DNA of 64,000 bases from Arthrobacter sp. Leaf141. GTDB lineage: Bacteria > Actinomycetota > Actinomycetes > Actinomycetales > Micrococcaceae. Positions within the stretch are counted from its first letter, which is position 1. Each line of letters starts with the position of its first letter. The notes beneath the pieces were generated by a model. It searched no databases and had not been told where the DNA came from. It saw only the letters and a list, made by a program, of their open reading frames with translations. Location: the NCBI RefSeq assembly GCF_001424565.1, contig NZ_LMOL01000045.1, forward strand, positions 80,544 to 144,543, in the 5' to 3' direction. The position numbers and the translations under genes are program-made. Below are positions 22,578 through 32,006 of the stretch, one piece after another.

Positions 22578-23837
22578 GTGCCCCGACGCCGTAGCGCAAA
22601 AATCCTCGCCCCACTCCTGGGCGTCCTGATGCTCGGAACAGGCCTCTCCGCCTGCAGCAGCGCGGACGCCCCGGAAACCGTGAGGTTCCACCTCTCCAAA
22701 CCCGAGGCAATCCCGTACTTCCGCGAACTCATCAAGGAGTACAACGCCGCCAACGACGACGTCGAGATCGTCCTCGATTCGTCCTCCAACCTGCAGGCAG
22801 GCTTCCTCCGGGGAAACCCGCCGGATCTGGGCCTGCTGAACTACAACATGGAAATGGCCCGCTTTATGGAGCGGGGCGCCCTCAGCGACCTCAGCGACAT
22901 GCCCGAAGCAGGCCGGATCCTCCCCGAAGTCCAGGACCTGGTGACCCAGTACGCCTCCTACCCCGGCCGGACCAGCGTGCTGCCGTACTCCGTGATGGCG
23001 GCATCGGTGATCTACAACAAGCAGATCTTCAAGGAACAGGGCATCGAAGTCCCCACCACGTCCGCGGAGCTTACGGCTGCCTGCGAGAAGCTCAAGGCCG
23101 CCGGCATCACCCCCTTCTATGGAACGTTCAAGGACCCCTGGACCGCGGCGCAGGGCTGGTTCGATTACACCGTAGGCGGCGAAGTGGACGTGGCGGACTT
23201 CTACAAGGCCATGAACGAACTGGGCACGGAGGTTGGGCCGGACAGCCCTGCCTCCTTCCAGAAGGACTTCAAGGAGCCGGTCAGCCGCATGAAGCAGTTA
23301 ATCGACAACTACACAAACGCCGACGCCGCCAGCAAGGGGTACGGCGACGGTAACCTGGCGTTCGCCAAGGGTGAGTCGGCCATGTACCTGCAGGGCCCGT
23401 GGGCTTTCGGTGAGATCGCCAAGACCGCCCCGTCCCTGGAACTGGGCACGTTCCCGCTGCCCATGACGGAAAACCCGGAGGACCTGGAGGTGCGGGTCAA
23501 CATCGACCTCGCCGCCTGGATCCCCGAGGCATCCAGGCACAAGGATGCAGCCCGGAAATTCCTCAGCTACCTGTTCCGGCAGGACGTGATGGACAAATAC
23601 AACGCTGCCCAACTGGGCTACGGCACCACCACCGACGCTGCACCGGCCACGGACCCCCGCATCACCGGAATGAGGGACTATTTCGAGGCCGGGGACTTCT
23701 ACCAGGGACCCTCCAAGGCCATCCCGCTCACCATTCCCACCGAGAACTACATCCAGGGAATCGCCCTTGGCGGCGATGCCACCCAAGCCCTGAGCACCCT
23801 GGACGCGGACTGGGCGCGCCTGGCGCTCCGCCGCTGA
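22578..23837 (+). CDS. Sugar ABC transporter substrate-binding lipoprotein
   Basis: A 419-residue extracellular solute-binding protein of the CUT1 (family 1) type. The signal peptide MPRRRSAKILAPLLGVLMLG ends in the lipobox LSAC near residue 26, so it is anchored to the membrane surface. The mature protein has the two-lobed fold, with FMERGALSDLSDM and KGESAMYLQGPWAFGEI as recognisable ligand-binding segments. The GTG start is chosen for GAAAGGA 8 bases upstream. It is followed by two permeases with no ATPase gene, so it likely shares a housekeeping MsiK-type ATPase. The adjacent GH78 gene suggests rhamnosides or related oligosaccharides. Confidence 0.9.
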   Translation: MPRRRSAKILAPLLGVLMLGTGLSACSSADAPETVRFHLSKPEAIPYFRELIKEYNAANDDVEIVLDSSSNLQAGFLRGNPPDLGLLNYNMEMARFMERGALSDLSDMPEAGRILPEVQDLVTQYASYPGRTSVLPYSVMAASVIYNKQIFKEQGIEVPTTSAELTAACEKLKAAGITPFYGTFKDPWTAAQGWFDYTVGGEVDVADFYKAMNELGTEVGPDSPASFQKDFKEPVSRMKQLIDNYTNADAASKGYGDGNLAFAKGESAMYLQGPWAFGEIAKTAPSLELGTFPLPMTENPEDLEVRVNIDLAAWIPEASRHKDAARKFLSYLFRQDVMDKYNAAQLGYGTTTDAAPATDPRITGMRDYFEAGDFYQGPSKAIPLTIPTENYIQGIALGGDATQALSTLDADWARLALRR

Positions 23838-23856
23838 CGGACAGAAAGAACAGGCG

Positions 23857-24744
23857 ATGACAGCAACAACACTTACCCCCCGCCCCAAACGCAAAGTGGA
23901 GAAGATCTACTACGCGTTCCTCGTCCCGAGCCTGGTGCTCTTCACCCTCTCCATCACATTGCCGGCCATCATCGGCATCTTCTTCAGCTTCACCAACTCC
24001 ATCGGGTTCGGCGACTGGGACTTTGTAGGCCTGATCAACTACGTTGCCCTGTTCTCCGACCCCGCCGTCCTGGCCAGCTACCTGTTCACCTTCGGTTTCG
24101 CGGCCGTGACGGTGGTCCTGGTGAACGTCCTGGCCTTCCTCCTGGCGGTGGGGCTCACCGCCAAGATCAGGCTGAAGACCAGCCTGCGCGCGGTCTTCGT
24201 GATCCCCATGGTCATCTCCGGCATCATCATCGCCTACGTCTTCAACTTCCTGTTCTCCAACTCGCTGCCGGAACTGGGGCAGGCGGCCGGCGTGGGCTGG
24301 CTGAGTGAAAGCATCCTGGCCAATCCTGAGTTGGCCTGGATCGGCGTCGTCCTGGTCACCACCTGGCAGGCCATTCCCGGAACGCTGCTGATCTACATCG
24401 CCGGCCTCCTGGCAATCCCCGGCGACGTTTATGAGGCCGCCGACCTGGACGGCGCCGGCAAGTTCGCGCAGCTGGTCCGGATCACGCTGCCCCTCGTGGC
24501 CGGCTATATCGTGATCAACGTCCTGCTGGGCTTCAAGAACTTCCTTAACGCCTATGACGTGATTGTGGGTCTCACCAACGGCGGCCCCGGCACCGCCACC
24601 CGGAGCATCCCCATGACCATCGTCACCGGGTTCACCGGCGGCGACTACGCCTACCAAATGGCCAACGCCGCCATGTTCTTCATCATCGTGGTGGCCATTT
24701 CCCTGCTCCAGCTCCGGATCACCCGCGGAAGGAACGCGCTCTGA
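23857..24744 (+). CDS. Sugar ABC transporter permease 1 (MalF-like)
   Basis: A 295-residue inner-membrane permease with six predicted spans. The EAA loop reads YEAADLDGAGKFAQLVRITLPL near residues 190-212, the contact site for an ATPase. The N-terminal RPKRKVEKIYYAFLVPSLVLF and FTNSIGFGDWDFVGL match CUT1 MalF/UgpA-type proteins. It starts 20 bp after the binding-protein gene, and its stop overlaps the next permease start by one base (TGATG), indicating tight co-translation. It forms the translocation pore with the following gene product. Confidence 0.9.
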   Translation: MTATTLTPRPKRKVEKIYYAFLVPSLVLFTLSITLPAIIGIFFSFTNSIGFGDWDFVGLINYVALFSDPAVLASYLFTFGFAAVTVVLVNVLAFLLAVGLTAKIRLKTSLRAVFVIPMVISGIIIAYVFNFLFSNSLPELGQAAGVGWLSESILANPELAWIGVVLVTTWQAIPGTLLIYIAGLLAIPGDVYEAADLDGAGKFAQLVRITLPLVAGYIVINVLLGFKNFLNAYDVIVGLTNGGPGTATRSIPMTIVTGFTGGDYAYQMANAAMFFIIVVAISLLQLRITRGRNAL

Positions 24745-25664
24745 TGACCATCCTCAACACCCCCGCCATCGAGGGCGCCGAAACCGCGACGGCCGCCGGC
24801 ACCAAGGCACCCCGCCGCGCCGCAGCGTCACCCCGGAGCCGGGGCGACAAGGCCAACTGGCCACTGACCACCATCCTGGTGCTATGCGCGCTGACCGTTG
24901 TGGTGCCGCTGTACGTGACCATCTCCATGGCGTTCAAAACCCAGGCGCAGGCAGTGGACGGCAACGCTTTCTCCCTGCCCGCACCGTTCAGCCTCGAAGG
25001 CTTCACCACCGCCTGGAACCTGACCAACTTCCCTGCAGCCTTCGCCGTCACCGTCCTCATCACGGCCGGCACCGTCGCCGGTACCGTCATCCTGGGCGCC
25101 CTCGCCTCGTTCGCCATTTCCCGGAACTGGGACCGCAAACTGTTCCGGTATTCGTTTTTCTACCTTCTGGCTGCGATGTTCATCCCGTTCCCCGTGGTGG
25201 CGCTCCCCCAGATCCAGCTGACCGGCCTGGTGGGCTTGGACAACCCCGCCGGCGTGGTCCTGCTGCACATCATGTTCCAGCTCAGCTTCAGCATCCTGCT
25301 GTTCACGGCGTTCCTCCGTTCCATCCCGGCGGAACTGGAGGAAAGCGCCAGGATCGACGGCGCCAGCACCTGGCAGACGTTCTGGCAGCTCATTTTCCCG
25401 CTGCTGGCGCCCATGAGCGCCACCGTGGGGATCTTCGCCTTCCTGGCCTCCTGGAACGACTTCATGATGCCGTCGCTGATCACCTCGGACCCCGCCCTGC
25501 AGACCCTCCCAGTGGTGCAGAGCATCTTCCAGACGCAGTTCAGCAACAACTACAACGTGTCCTTCGCGTCGTACCTGATGGCCATGGCGCCGGCCATCAT
25601 CGTCTACCTGTTCTGCCAGCGCTGGGTCATGGAAGGTGTCACGCAGGGCGCCGTCAAGGGCTAA
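24744..25664 (+). CDS. Sugar ABC transporter permease 2 (MalG-like)
   Basis: A 306-residue permease with a longer soluble N-terminus (about 40 residues) and six spans. The EAA loop is LEESARIDGASTWQTFWQLIFPLL near 200-222, the canonical form for CUT1 MalG/UgpE-type partners. It pairs with the upstream permease. Its last 4 bp overlap the end of the convergent rhamnosidase gene, leaving no space for a separate terminator. No ATP-binding gene follows, so the ATPase must be encoded elsewhere. Confidence 0.9.
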   Translation: MTILNTPAIEGAETATAAGTKAPRRAAASPRSRGDKANWPLTTILVLCALTVVVPLYVTISMAFKTQAQAVDGNAFSLPAPFSLEGFTTAWNLTNFPAAFAVTVLITAGTVAGTVILGALASFAISRNWDRKLFRYSFFYLLAAMFIPFPVVALPQIQLTGLVGLDNPAGVVLLHIMFQLSFSILLFTAFLRSIPAELEESARIDGASTWQTFWQLIFPLLAPMSATVGIFAFLASWNDFMMPSLITSDPALQTLPVVQSIFQTQFSNNYNVSFASYLMAMAPAIIVYLFCQRWVMEGVTQGAVKG

Positions 25665-27919
25665 AACACGTGGCTGCCGCCCTGGACGGTGAACCGTTCC
25701 CGGCCCGGCAGGTCGACGTCGGCGCTCACGCCGGCCGGGACGGTGGCCTCCACGGCCAGCCGGCCGTCCACCATCCGCCAATCAACCCGGACCTGCCCCG
25801 CGGGCGTCGCGAGGCTGGTCCGGGCCCAGTCGATGCCGGCGCCGGGCTGCGGGGCAATGAGGATCCTGGCGTAGCCCGGCTCCAGCGGCCTGATGCCGCC
25901 CACCACCTTGTGCATCCAATCCGCCACGGCCCCCAGGGCGTAGTGGTTGAAGCTGGTCATCTCGCCGGGGTTGATGGATCCGTCCGGAAGCATCGAATCC
26001 CAGCGTTCCCACACCGTGGTGGCACCCATGGTCACGGGGTACAGCCAGGACGGGCACTGCTCCTCCAGGAGGAGCCGGTACGCGTCTTCCAGGTGGCCGG
26101 TGTCCGTGAGCGCGTGGGTGATGAACGGCGTCCCGGCGAATCCGGTGGACACGCGGTAGCCGTTCTTCCGGACCAGCTGGGCCAGGCGGTTGCCGGCGAA
26201 GTCGCGCAGTTCCGGGGTTTCCAGCACGTCGAACGCGATGGCCAACGCGTACACGGTGCTGCAGTCGCTGTGGATGGTGCCGTCAGCGGCCACGTAGTAC
26301 TTGGCGAACGACCTCTGCACGCGGGCCGCGAGCGCTTCGAAGTACTCCGATTCCTCCGGTTTGCCCAGCAGCCGGGCCGTTTCCGCAGTGATCCGGGCCG
26401 TCCGGTACAGGCAGGCGGTAGCCACCACACCGGTGTCGGCCTTGGCAGCCCACGGCTGGTCCGGCGCGGCGTCCGGGTCCAGCCAGTCGCCGAACTGGAA
26501 GCCCTGGTCCCACAGCCCTTCGGGGGACAGCAGCGTTTCCACCCGGCGGGTGTGCGAGGCCATCGAGGCGTACTGGTTCCGCAGCACGCCGAGGTCGCCG
26601 TAGGCTTCCCACAGCGCCCACGGCACCCAGACTGACGCTTCGCTCCACAGGGCGGAGGACTCGGGTTTGGGGAATTCGGGCGGCTGCGGGCAGTACTTCA
26701 GCGCGTCAGGTACGGTGATGGGGACCAGCCCGTCCGCGGCTTCCTGCTCCGCGGCGAGGTCCAGCAGCCAGTCCTGCAGGAAGCCCTGCACGTCGTAGAG
26801 GAACGCGGCGGTGGGGGCGAACACACCGATGTCGCCGGTCCAGCCAAGCCGTTCGTCCCGCTGCGGGCAGTCGGTGGGCAGGTCGAGGAAGTTCCCGCGC
26901 AGCCCCCACACGATGTTGCTGTGCAGCTGGTTCACCAGCGGGTTGGAGCATTCGAACTCACCGATCCGCTCCAGCTCCGAGTGCACCACCACCGCTTCGA
27001 GCGAATCCGTGGTGAGGGTGCCGGGCCAGCCCGTGACCTCGGCGTAGCGGAACCCGTGGAATGTTTTGGTGGGCTCGAAGAAGTCGCTGCCACCGGAGAG
27101 GATCAACGTGTCCGCCGCCTTCGCTGAGCGGAGCGGCCGGACCCCCAGTTCACCGTCTTCGAGGACCTCTGCGTGCCGCAGGGTGATCGCGGCGCCGGCC
27201 TCGCCCTGGACGGTGAACCTCAGCCAGCCCACCAGGTTCTGGCCGAAGTCCACCAGCGTTTTGCCGGTGGGTGAGGTAAGGATTTCCACAGGGCGGACGA
27301 CGCCGGTACGCACCACGGGCGGGCCAACCGGCGTTGCCAGCCGGCCGGCGTCGAACGCCAGGGTCCGCACCCCGGCCCACCCGCCGTCGGGCTGCGCCGC
27401 GAACCCGGGAGCCGACCAGCCTGGCTGGACCCGTCGGGCGTCCACAACCTGCCCGTCGTAAAGGTCGTTGAACGTCGTGGCGGACGGGCCTGCCTGCCAG
27501 GTGTCATCGGAGGCGACGGTCTGGACGTGGCCGTCCGCGAAGGTGATGTCCAGCTGGCCGAAAAACCCCAGCTCACTGCCGTACAGGTTGGACTCGCCAT
27601 GCCAGGCCAGCCGGCCGCGGTACCAGCCGTTCCCCAGTTCCACGCCGAGGACGCTCTCCTGTCCCAGCAGGGCAGTGACGTCGTAGCTGCGGTAGCGGAG
27701 CCGCCATTCGTAGGAGCTCCAGCCCGGGCTCAGGACGTCATCCCCCACCGGGCTGCCGTTGATGAAAGCCTCGTAGACGCCGAAGGCGGTGGCCCGCAGG
27801 GTGGCTGAGGCCACGGCGCCGTGGCCCGTGTCCAGGGCGAACTCCTTCCGGAGCCGCGGGGCGCCGTCGAACTCCTGGGTGGGCGTGATCATGGCAGCCT
27901 GCCACGGGGTCGAAGTCAT
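25661..27919 (-). CDS. GH78 alpha-L-rhamnosidase
   Basis: A 752-residue intracellular-type rhamnosidase. The N-terminal beta-sandwich carries AFINGSPVGDDVLSPGW, followed by a second beta domain. The (alpha/alpha)6 catalytic domain holds DCPQRDERLGWTGD with the acid-side residues, and the later WERWDSML region supplies a conserved Glu. It releases terminal L-rhamnose from glycosides such as rutinosides or pectic side chains. The ATG at 27919 is chosen as the likely start; an in-frame ATG 15 codons upstream overlaps the ABC ATPase gene by 8 bp and is possible. It is the last gene of the Opp-type transport operon. Confidence 0.9.
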   Translation of the reverse strand: MTSTPWQAAMITPTQEFDGAPRLRKEFALDTGHGAVASATLRATAFGVYEAFINGSPVGDDVLSPGWSSYEWRLRYRSYDVTALLGQESVLGVELGNGWYRGRLAWHGESNLYGSELGFFGQLDITFADGHVQTVASDDTWQAGPSATTFNDLYDGQVVDARRVQPGWSAPGFAAQPDGGWAGVRTLAFDAGRLATPVGPPVVRTGVVRPVEILTSPTGKTLVDFGQNLVGWLRFTVQGEAGAAITLRHAEVLEDGELGVRPLRSAKAADTLILSGGSDFFEPTKTFHGFRYAEVTGWPGTLTTDSLEAVVVHSELERIGEFECSNPLVNQLHSNIVWGLRGNFLDLPTDCPQRDERLGWTGDIGVFAPTAAFLYDVQGFLQDWLLDLAAEQEAADGLVPITVPDALKYCPQPPEFPKPESSALWSEASVWVPWALWEAYGDLGVLRNQYASMASHTRRVETLLSPEGLWDQGFQFGDWLDPDAAPDQPWAAKADTGVVATACLYRTARITAETARLLGKPEESEYFEALAARVQRSFAKYYVAADGTIHSDCSTVYALAIAFDVLETPELRDFAGNRLAQLVRKNGYRVSTGFAGTPFITHALTDTGHLEDAYRLLLEEQCPSWLYPVTMGATTVWERWDSMLPDGSINPGEMTSFNHYALGAVADWMHKVVGGIRPLEPGYARILIAPQPGAGIDWARTSLATPAGQVRVDWRMVDGRLAVEATVPAGVSADVDLPGRERFTVQGGSHVF

Positions 27920-27956
27920 GGGGATCCGTTCTGAAAGTGCGGGTGGAAAAAGGTGT

Positions 27957-28952
27957 TCAGGCATAGTGGCATGCTACGTCCGCGCCGCCCACCCGGCGCA
28001 GGGCAGGGCGTTCGTCGCGGCAAAGATCCGTGGCGAGGGGGCAGCGCAGCCGGAACGGGCACCCGCCGGGGGCTGGGGTGGCTGCGGCGCCGGTCCGGAT
28101 GCCCAGGGATTCGCGAGCCTCGCGGCGGGCGGCCTGTTCGGCGGGGCGGGGTACGGGCGAAGCCGCCACAAGCGCCTGCGTGAAGGGGTGCCGCGGGTTG
28201 CCGGTGACCTCATCGGCGGGGCCGTTTTCCATCACCTGGCCGCGGTAGAGGACCACCACCCGTTCGGCGAGGAACCGGACCACGGCGATGTCGTGGGCAA
28301 TAAAGAGGTAGCTCAGGCCCCGCTCGTCCCTGAGGTCCGCGAGCAGGTTCAGCACCTGGGCCTGGGTGGAAAGGTCCAGCGCGCTGACGGCCTCATCGCA
28401 GACCACCAGCTTGGGATCGCAGATCAGGGCCCGGGCCACGGAGATCCGCTGGCGCTGGCCGCCGGAAAACTGGCTGGGGTACCGGTCCACCGCGTCCCGC
28501 GGCAGGCCAACACGTTCCAGCATGTCTTCCGCCTTGCTCCGGGCCTCCGCCGCTGCGGCGCCGCGGAGCTTGAGTGGTTCCATCAGGGAAGCGCCCACGG
28601 TGTTGCGCGGGTTCAGGGACGAGTTGGGGTCCTGGAAGACGGCCCGGAGTTCCCCGCCAAGCGCGCGGCGCTGGCCGGGCCCGGCGGCCGTGATGTCCGT
28701 GCCCTGGTAGGCGATGGATCCGCCGGAGACCTTCTGCAGGCCCAGGATGGCTTTGCCGATGGTGGACTTTCCGGAGCCGGACTCCCCCACCAGGCCCACG
28801 GTTTCGCCGGGCGCGATGTCGAAGCTGACGCCGTCCACGGCCGCGGGGGAAGCCGCGGCTTTCCGGCCGCGGCCGTAGCGGACCACAAGGTCCTTGACCG
28901 CCAGCATGGGCGCCGTGGTGGTGCCGGGCCGGGCCGGTGTTTCAATGCTCAT
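27957..28952 (-). CDS. Opp/Dpp-type ABC transporter ATP-binding protein (DppF-like)
   Basis: A 331-residue ATPase of the peptide/oligosaccharide (Opp/Dpp) family. Walker A is GESGSGKST (about 57-65), the signature is SGGQRQRISVARAL, and Walker B is LVVCDEAVSALD. The C-terminal extension has the Opp-type Cys cluster (CPFRLRCPLATDLC), which in relatives can hold an iron-sulfur cluster. The ATG at 28952 overlaps the fused permease-ATPase gene by ATGA. With that fusion it completes a heterodimeric ATPase pair. Neighbouring GH78 and GH1 genes suggest transport of glycosides rather than peptides. Confidence 0.9.
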   Translation of the reverse strand: MSIETPARPGTTTAPMLAVKDLVVRYGRGRKAAASPAAVDGVSFDIAPGETVGLVGESGSGKSTIGKAILGLQKVSGGSIAYQGTDITAAGPGQRRALGGELRAVFQDPNSSLNPRNTVGASLMEPLKLRGAAAAEARSKAEDMLERVGLPRDAVDRYPSQFSGGQRQRISVARALICDPKLVVCDEAVSALDLSTQAQVLNLLADLRDERGLSYLFIAHDIAVVRFLAERVVVLYRGQVMENGPADEVTGNPRHPFTQALVAASPVPRPAEQAARREARESLGIRTGAAATPAPGGCPFRLRCPLATDLCRDERPALRRVGGADVACHYA

Positions 28953-31006
28953 GCCAGGTCCTTTTCGGTGACGTTCAGCTGTTCCGGGGTCAGGTCCAGC
29001 AGCCGGTGGGGTGCCACGTCGGTGGCCACCCAGTCCAGGCCTTCGACGGCAAGTTCGTCCGCCTTGACGCACCGGACCAGGCCCGAGCCGGTTCCGGAGG
29101 ACAGCAGCGGAACCGGAGCCAGGCACGCCGAGCCGGCAAACTGGCAGCGGGCCGCGAAGCGGCAGCCGGAGGGCCAGTCCTTGGGCTGCGGGACCTGGCC
29201 TTGAATCGTGGCGAGGCGCTCGGGCATGTCCGTGTGGTTGGCGTGCGGGTCGGCGGCGAGCAGCGCGAGGGTGTACGGGTGCCGCGGGTCATCGAGGATG
29301 TCGGCCGTCCGGCCGTTTTCCACCACCTGGCCGGCGTACATCACTGCCACCTGGTCGCAGATGTCCGCCACCACACCAAGGTCGTGCGTCACCATCACCA
29401 CGGACATCCCCGTTTCCTTGACCAGGCCCCGGAGCAGGGAGAGAATCTCGGCCTGGACGGTGACGTCCAGGGCGGTGGTGGGCTCGTCTGCCACCAGCAG
29501 CCGGGGTTTCCCGGCCAGGGCCAGGGCGATTGCAACGCGCTGGGCCATGCCGCCGCTGATCTGGTGCGGGTAGGTTTTCAGGATCCCGGCGGCGTCCACG
29601 ATGCCCACCTTCTCCAGCAGGCTGAGGGCTTCGGCGCGGGAAGCGTTCCGGCCCATGCCCCGGAGCCGCCGGATGGTGGCGGTGAGCTGGTAGCCCACCG
29701 TGAACATGGGGTCCAGCGCCCGCATGGGTTCCTGCGAGATCAGGGCGATGTCCCGGCCGCGGATGCCTTCCATTTCCTTGTCCGTGGCGGCGGCAAGGTT
29801 CATGCCGTTCCAAAGGATCCGGCCATCGGCTGCAGATACGCCGGAGGGCAGCAGGCCCAGGAGCGCCAGCGCGGTCATGGTTTTGCCGCAACCGGATTCG
29901 CCCACCAGGCCCAGGACGGTGCCCTGCTCGACGTCGAAGGAGACGTCCGTGACCAGGCGGACACCGTTGTCCACACCTACGGAGAGGTTGCGGACGCTGA
30001 GCAGGCCCTTCGCCAGGCCGTCCGGCGCGTCGGCGGCGCCCGCGGCGGACACTGCCTTGGCCCGTTGACGGCGCGCTGCGGCGGAGGGCAGGTGGGAGGC
30101 GGCCGCGTTGGGCGCCTTGCCCAGGGCGTTGCCGATCGCGTTGGCGGCCAGTACTGTCAGTGCCAGCACCACGCCGGTGGGGACCATCATCCACGGCGCG
30201 TCGTAGACGTGCTGGGAAGCGCCCTGGATCATGCCGCCCCAGCTGGGCTCGGGGATGGGCGGGCCAAAGCCGATGAACGCCAGGCCTGCCTGGATGAGCA
30301 TGCCGACGGCGAAGATCAGCGCGGCCTGGACCACAATGGTGTTGACCAGGCCCGGGAACACGTGGCGGAGGCTGATGCCCAGGGCACCCATGCCGTCCAC
30401 CTTGGCGGCATCCACATAGAGCTGGGACTGCAGGGACTTCGCCTGGCCCAGCATCACCCGGTAGATGCCGGCGGAGATCAGGACACCCAGGATGGCCATG
30501 ATGAGGGGGATGTTGGTGCCCACGGCGCCGATCACTGCCAGGATGATGACGGTTCCCGGCAGGGACATCATGACTTCCGTGACGCGGCTGATGACCGCCT
30601 CGGCGCGGTCGCCCGCCCCGGCCGCGGCCATGGCAAGGATGGTCCCGAGGCCGACGCCCACCAGCACCGTGATCATTGAGGTCCCCAGGGTGCCGGCGGC
30701 GGCAGCGAAAATGCGGCTGAGGATGTCGCGGCCCAGTTCGTCGGTGCCCAGCCAGTGCGCGGCGGTGGGGCCGGACAGGACGGCGGTGAAATCCTGGTCC
30801 TCGGTCCGGAACGGCAGCCAGAGCGGCGCCGTCAGGGAGGCGGCCACTATGGCGGCCAGCCAGATGAGCCCGGCCACGGCGCCCGGCGAGGCGAAAAGCC
30901 GGTGCCGGGAGAACCTGGTGAGGGCTGCCTTTCCGGGGGTGCCCGCCGGGGCAAGGGCCGGCGTCGCGGTGGAATCTGCTGGGGCGGGGGCAACGTTGGG
31001 GATCAT
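28949..31006 (-). CDS. Fused ABC permease-ATPase (DppC-DppD)
   Basis: A 685-residue fusion. Residues about 30-290 are a DppC/OppC-type permease: [16 protein letters not shown] and the EAA loop [25 protein letters not shown] linker of about 45 Ala-rich residues follows. Residues about 335-600 are a DppD-type ATPase: Walker A GESGCGKT, signature [15 protein letters not shown] and Walker [13 protein letters not shown]. The C-terminal Cys-rich Opp tail ([14 protein letters not shown]) is present. The usual two proteins are thus one chain, fixing 1:1 stoichiometry. It overlaps its neighbours on both sides by ATGA. Confidence 0.9.
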   Translation of the reverse strand: MIPNVAPAPADSTATPALAPAGTPGKAALTRFSRHRLFASPGAVAGLIWLAAIVAASLTAPLWLPFRTEDQDFTAVLSGPTAAHWLGTDELGRDILSRIFAAAAGTLGTSMITVLVGVGLGTILAMAAAGAGDRAEAVISRVTEVMMSLPGTVIILAVIGAVGTNIPLIMAILGVLISAGIYRVMLGQAKSLQSQLYVDAAKVDGMGALGISLRHVFPGLVNTIVVQAALIFAVGMLIQAGLAFIGFGPPIPEPSWGGMIQGASQHVYDAPWMMVPTGVVLALTVLAANAIGNALGKAPNAAASHLPSAAARRQRAKAVSAAGAADAPDGLAKGLLSVRNLSVGVDNGVRLVTDVSFDVEQGTVLGLVGESGCGKTMTALALLGLLPSGVSAADGRILWNGMNLAAATDKEMEGIRGRDIALISQEPMRALDPMFTVGYQLTATIRRLRGMGRNASRAEALSLLEKVGIVDAAGILKTYPHQISGGMAQRVAIALALAGKPRLLVADEPTTALDVTVQAEILSLLRGLVKETGMSVVMVTHDLGVVADICDQVAVMYAGQVVENGRTADILDDPRHPYTLALLAADPHANHTDMPERLATIQGQVPQPKDWPSGCRFAARCQFAGSACLAPVPLLSSGTGSGLVRCVKADELAVEGLDWVATDVAPHRLLDLTPEQLNVTEKDLA

Positions 31007-31944
31007 GAGGCACGCAACTTCGGGTCGAGGAACTTGGTGGCGAGTTCCAGCACCAGGTTGACGGCGACCACCACCACGGTGGCGATCACCACCACGCCTT
31101 GCACGGCGGGGGCGTCGTGGGTGCTGACGGAGGTCTGGACGGCCTGGCCCAGGCCCGGCATGGCGAACAGCTGCTCGGCGATGACCGAACCGCCGAACAG
31201 GCCGATGAACTGCAGCGCGATCCCGGCCACGATGGGCAGCGAGGCGTAGCGCAAAGCGTGGACATAGAGGATTTTCCAGGTGGGCGTGGCCGTGGCGCGG
31301 AGCGTCCGGATGTGTTCCTGCTGCAGCGCCTCGAGCATGGAGGCCCGGGTCTGCCGGGCGATGAACGCCGCCCCGCCCACGGCCAGGGTGATGACCGGCA
31401 GGGCCAGGGACAGCGCCCAGTCCTGCGGGGAAACCTCGAACGGGACGTAGCCGGTGGCGGGGAAGACTGAGGACTGGACGGCGAAGAGGTACACAAAGAT
31501 GATGCCGATCCAGAACGCCGGCAGGGCCACGAGGAGCCCTACAAACCCGCCGATCAGCTGGTCCAGCAGGCCGCCGCGGACGGCGGCTGTGACGCCCAAA
31601 GCGATGCCCAGGACGGCGCTGAGCAGTGTGGCGCCGGCGGCGAGGGAAGCGGTGACCGGCAGGCGGGACGCCAGGTCCGCACTGACGGACCGGCCGTCAA
31701 TCAGCGAGGTGCCCAGGTTGCCCTGAACCGCGTCCCCCAGCCAGCGGAAGAACTGGCTGAACAATGGATCGGACCAGCCGAGGCGCTGGTTCACCTCATC
31801 GATGGCTTCCTGTGAGGCGCCGGCGCCCAGCGAAACCGCTCCGGGACTGCCGGGCATCGCGTGCACCAGCAGGAATGCCAGTACCGCAACCACCAGCACG
31901 GTGGCCAGCGCCATCAACAGGCGCTTGGCGACGAACAATGCCAT
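31003..31944 (-). CDS. Opp/Dpp-type ABC transporter permease (DppB-like)
   Basis: A 313-residue, six-span permease of the DppB/OppB class. The N-terminal TM (LLMALATVLVVAVLAFLLVHAMPGSP) and the periplasmic loop with LGWSDPLFSQFFRWLGDAVQGNLGTS are characteristic. The EAA loop is RTLRATATPTWKILYVHALRYASLP. It begins 62 bp after the binding-protein gene and overlaps the fused permease-ATPase by ATGA. It forms the pore with the DppC half of that fusion. Confidence 0.9.
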   Translation of the reverse strand: MALFVAKRLLMALATVLVVAVLAFLLVHAMPGSPGAVSLGAGASQEAIDEVNQRLGWSDPLFSQFFRWLGDAVQGNLGTSLIDGRSVSADLASRLPVTASLAAGATLLSAVLGIALGVTAAVRGGLLDQLIGGFVGLLVALPAFWIGIIFVYLFAVQSSVFPATGYVPFEVSPQDWALSLALPVITLAVGGAAFIARQTRASMLEALQQEHIRTLRATATPTWKILYVHALRYASLPIVAGIALQFIGLFGGSVIAEQLFAMPGLGQAVQTSVSTHDAPAVQGVVVIATVVVVAVNLVLELATKFLDPKLRAS

Positions 31945-32006
31945 GGTGACCTCCGTTGGTCAGGCCGGGCGCGGCTTCCGCAGAAGCCGCGCCCGGCGGG
32001 GTTGTG

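Noticed and set aside
29289-31013. Minus-strand frame of about 574 codons overlapping the fused permease-ATPase gene
   Set aside because: It is an alternative frame of the same strand, Arg/Gly/His-rich, while the real frame carries full ABC motifs.
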